A stretch of 36,377 nt of DNA. It comes from Mycobacterium sp. GTDB lineage: Bacteria; Actinomycetota; Actinomycetes; Mycobacteriales; Mycobacteriaceae. The stretch spans positions 1 to 36,377 of the forward strand of contig JAOPUT010000356.1 in the NCBI GenBank assembly GCA_025963385.1, given 5' to 3'. The stretch's first letter is position 1, and every line of letters starts with the position of its first letter. The notes below the pieces were generated by a model. It made no database searches, was not told where the DNA came from, and saw only the letters and a list, made by a program, of their open reading frames with translations. The position numbers were made by a program, and so were the translations under genes. Shown here one piece after another: positions 35,096-36,377 of the stretch.

Positions 35096-35461
35096 GCCAG
35101 GCAATTGTGGCCGGTCCAGGTGCTTGCTCTTAACGGCGAATCACCATTTGGTCCGAATCGTTTGCGGGCCTGTGTGTCTCATGTCGGCGAGCACGACGAG
35201 GGCCCTCTTGTGAAGACGAGATCGTAGCCTCAACGTCGTTGCGTAAAGAACGGTCTTTCGACCCGTCGGCTGGTCCCAGTGTTCCCACAGGCCACCAGCT
35301 CGTTCTTAACGTGGCGGCCGTGCGGCGGAGTTACAGCCCTTCGCGTGTTGATGGATGCTCAACAAATTTTCAGCGGCCCTCAATGGATTCACAGCGGTGG
35401 TGGGTGAGGCTAATTCCGTACGGGCAACTACACATAATCGAGCACTTCAAGGAGAACCACC

Positions 35462-35713
35462 ATGGGAATGAGACTGCAGTACATCACACCACTGTTGGCG
35501 GCGGGTGTTGCCGCGGTGGCGATCGCCGCCGCACCGACAGCGTTCGCAGCAGATCAGCAGTCCTGTCACGGGAGCGGCTCGGGAACTGTCCGCCTGTCGC
35601 CCGCCAACGTTCCGATCAAGAGTTACCCGACCGATGTTCAGCACCACCCCGCCGGAGACATGCCCGATCTGACGGTACAGAACCTCGCGCTGGCCCTCGG
35701 CCTGGCGACGTGA
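35462..35713 (+). CDS. Small secreted protein of unknown function
   Basis: AAGGAG (35449-35454) stands 7 nt before ATG 35462, fixing the start of an 83-residue protein; ATG 35468 is a weaker alternative. A signal peptide is clear: MGMRLQYITPLLAAGVAAVA, then IAAAPTAFA with cleavage before ADQQ near residue 30. The mature part of about 53 residues has one cysteine (SCHGSGSG), then RLSPANVPIKSYPTDVQHHPAG. No known domain is recognised. It lies between the structured region and an SDR pseudogene, and is probably still translated given its ribosome-binding site and codon usage. Confidence 0.7.
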   Translation: MGMRLQYITPLLAAGVAAVAIAAAPTAFAADQQSCHGSGSGTVRLSPANVPIKSYPTDVQHHPAGDMPDLTVQNLALALGLAT

Positions 35714-35714
35714 A

Positions 35715-36107
35715 CGGGGCGTACCTCGGGGCGGCAACCGGGTCATCGTGACTGGTGGGACATCTGGCATCGGCCCTGGAGACCCCGCGCGCGCGGAGGT
35801 GACCGTCGCGGTCGGTAACGCCGACGCAGGACAGCCCGTCGCCTCGGAGATCGTGGGCACCACCGGCAATACCCATATTCAGGTCGTGCCGGTGGACCTC
35901 GCCGACTGGGCATCGGTCGCGTCGTTCGTCGCCACCAATCATCTCGGTCACTTCGCGCTTGCCACCAGCATGCACCGCGCGCTCGCGGCCGCCGGCGCCC
36001 GCCCGCATCGTGTCGGTCAGCTCCCGAGCCCCCAGTCCGGCGGGATCATTCATTCCGACCACGGAGTGCAGGGCGGGTTGATTGTGGCCGGCGGGTGGCG
36101 GAAGTGA
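35715..36107 (+). pseudogene. Short-chain dehydrogenase pseudogene with internal deletion
   Basis: The nucleotide-binding start GNRVIVTGGTSGIG (about 35733-35771) is that of an SDR oxidoreductase. The frame continues with VVPVDLADWASVASFVA and then jumps straight to TNHLGHFALATSMHRAL. In intact relatives about 35-40 residues holding the NNAG motif lie between these. After RPHRVGQL the sequence no longer matches, and the catalytic YxxxK is missing. The left boundary is approximate because no start codon with a ribosome-binding site is seen. The product would lack both cofactor-stabilising and catalytic residues. Confidence 0.75.
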
Positions 36108-36194
36108 CGGGTCGGCCGGTGTCGCTCGGTGGGCGGGCTTTCCAGGGCCGAAGGGTCTTTCGGGTCGGTTGGATGGGTGGATCGGGTGCTCATG

Positions 36195-36377
36195 CCGGAT
36201 GCGGCGCGGACTCGATGCCAGCACTCGGTGATTGCGGCCGCCCCACCGCGAAGTGGAGTCGATCCGTAGTCGGATCTGTCGGGCGCCTCGGGTGATGCGG
36301 GCGGCGACGGACACTTCGGCCTTTTCCAAACTGGTTGTCGCCGAGAACCAATCGCTGTCATTGCGTCGCTGTGAACA
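36195..36377 (-). pseudogene. Possible transposase C-terminal relic (IS1380-like)
   Basis: Read on the minus strand from the right edge, one frame gives FSATTSLEKAEVSVAARITR followed by GARQIRLRIDSTSRW, and a second frame continues AAAITECWHRVRAASG. Basic sequence of the type AARITRxARxIxLRI near a transposase end resembles IS1380-family C-termini. A one-base frame change is needed to join the parts. The remainder of any element would be to the right of the window. The assignment rests on a short match by eye. Confidence 0.3.

Larger units (their letters stand above)
34435..35461. other. About 1 kb of less GC-rich DNA without a convincing gene
   Basis: No frame here has mycobacterial codon bias, a ribosome-binding site and recognisable protein content together. 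The DNA is visibly poorer in GC than the rest of the window. It contains a copper-sensor-like double inverted repeat (34524-34559) and a cluster of palindromes and tandem repeats (34862-35095), listed separately. It also contains GAGGGCCCTC (35198-35207) and the leader of the small secreted protein. It is best read as island DNA: lost genes, regulatory relics, or structured RNA or origin-like sequence. Confidence 0.6.

Noticed and set aside
1..36377. CRISPR array
   Set aside because: No regularly spaced direct repeats were seen; the only tandem repeats are two-copy units at 9962-9997 and 34965-34999.
32881..36377. attR-like duplicate of the tRNA 3' end
   Set aside because: No second copy of the T-arm/acceptor sequence was found by eye downstream in the window.

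Overview
The window is high-GC actinobacterial chromosome and almost certainly a mycobacterium, most likely a fast-growing Mycolicibacterium-type species. Gene order from the left edge follows the Mycobacterium tuberculosis Rv2368c to Rv2357c block (phoH1, ybeY, corC-like, Rv2365c-like, era, amiA2, recO, uppS, Rv2360c-like, zur, smtB, glyS). It continues with Rv2345-, dgt- and dnaG-like genes and tRNA-Asn, and then with a block like Rv2327 to Rv2314c (MarR regulator, ECF transporter, uspABC, tldD/tldE). These assignments come from reading the translations and from remembered synteny; no database was searched, and no species can be named.

Region 1 (1-9969) is housekeeping. phoH, ybeY, corC, a degenerate deaminase-like gene and era form a plus-strand operon in which each start overlaps the previous stop by 4 nt. 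The amidase AmiA2 is on the opposite strand, followed by recO, uppS (with an unusual active-loop residue), Rv2360c-like and a NUDIX gene. The zinc-sensing pair smtB-zur is divergent from glyS and has a perfect palindrome in front of smtB.

Region 2 (9962-11087) is a small accessory locus. A gene with an AbiEi-type HTH fused to a DUF559 nuclease domain is bracketed by two 56-bp palindromic elements in inverted orientation, and a 16-bp palindrome abuts its start codon. This is the best candidate in the window for an undescribed system.

Region 3 (11088-17219) holds a TPM-domain membrane protein, dgt, dnaG, a small exported protein, a small membrane-associated protein and tRNA-Asn. Region 4 (17232-32722) is metabolic and transport: an acyl-CoA oxidase-like flavoprotein, a VIT-type metal transporter, a MarR regulator with an MFS pump, a fused S-A-A ECF transporter with its T component, the UspABC-type sugar importer without its own ATPase, the TldD/TldE protease pair, an AhpD-like protein and two small membrane proteins.

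Region 5 (32828-36377) begins with a tRNA with anticodon CAT. Beyond it lies foreign-looking DNA: an AbiEi/AbiEii type IV toxin-antitoxin pair with its own inverted-repeat operator, about 1 kb of visibly less GC-rich DNA without a convincing gene but dense in palindromes and repeats (including a copper-sensor-like box), a small secreted protein, a short-chain dehydrogenase pseudogene with an internal deletion, and a probable transposase relic at the edge. This looks like an eroded genomic island at a tRNA.
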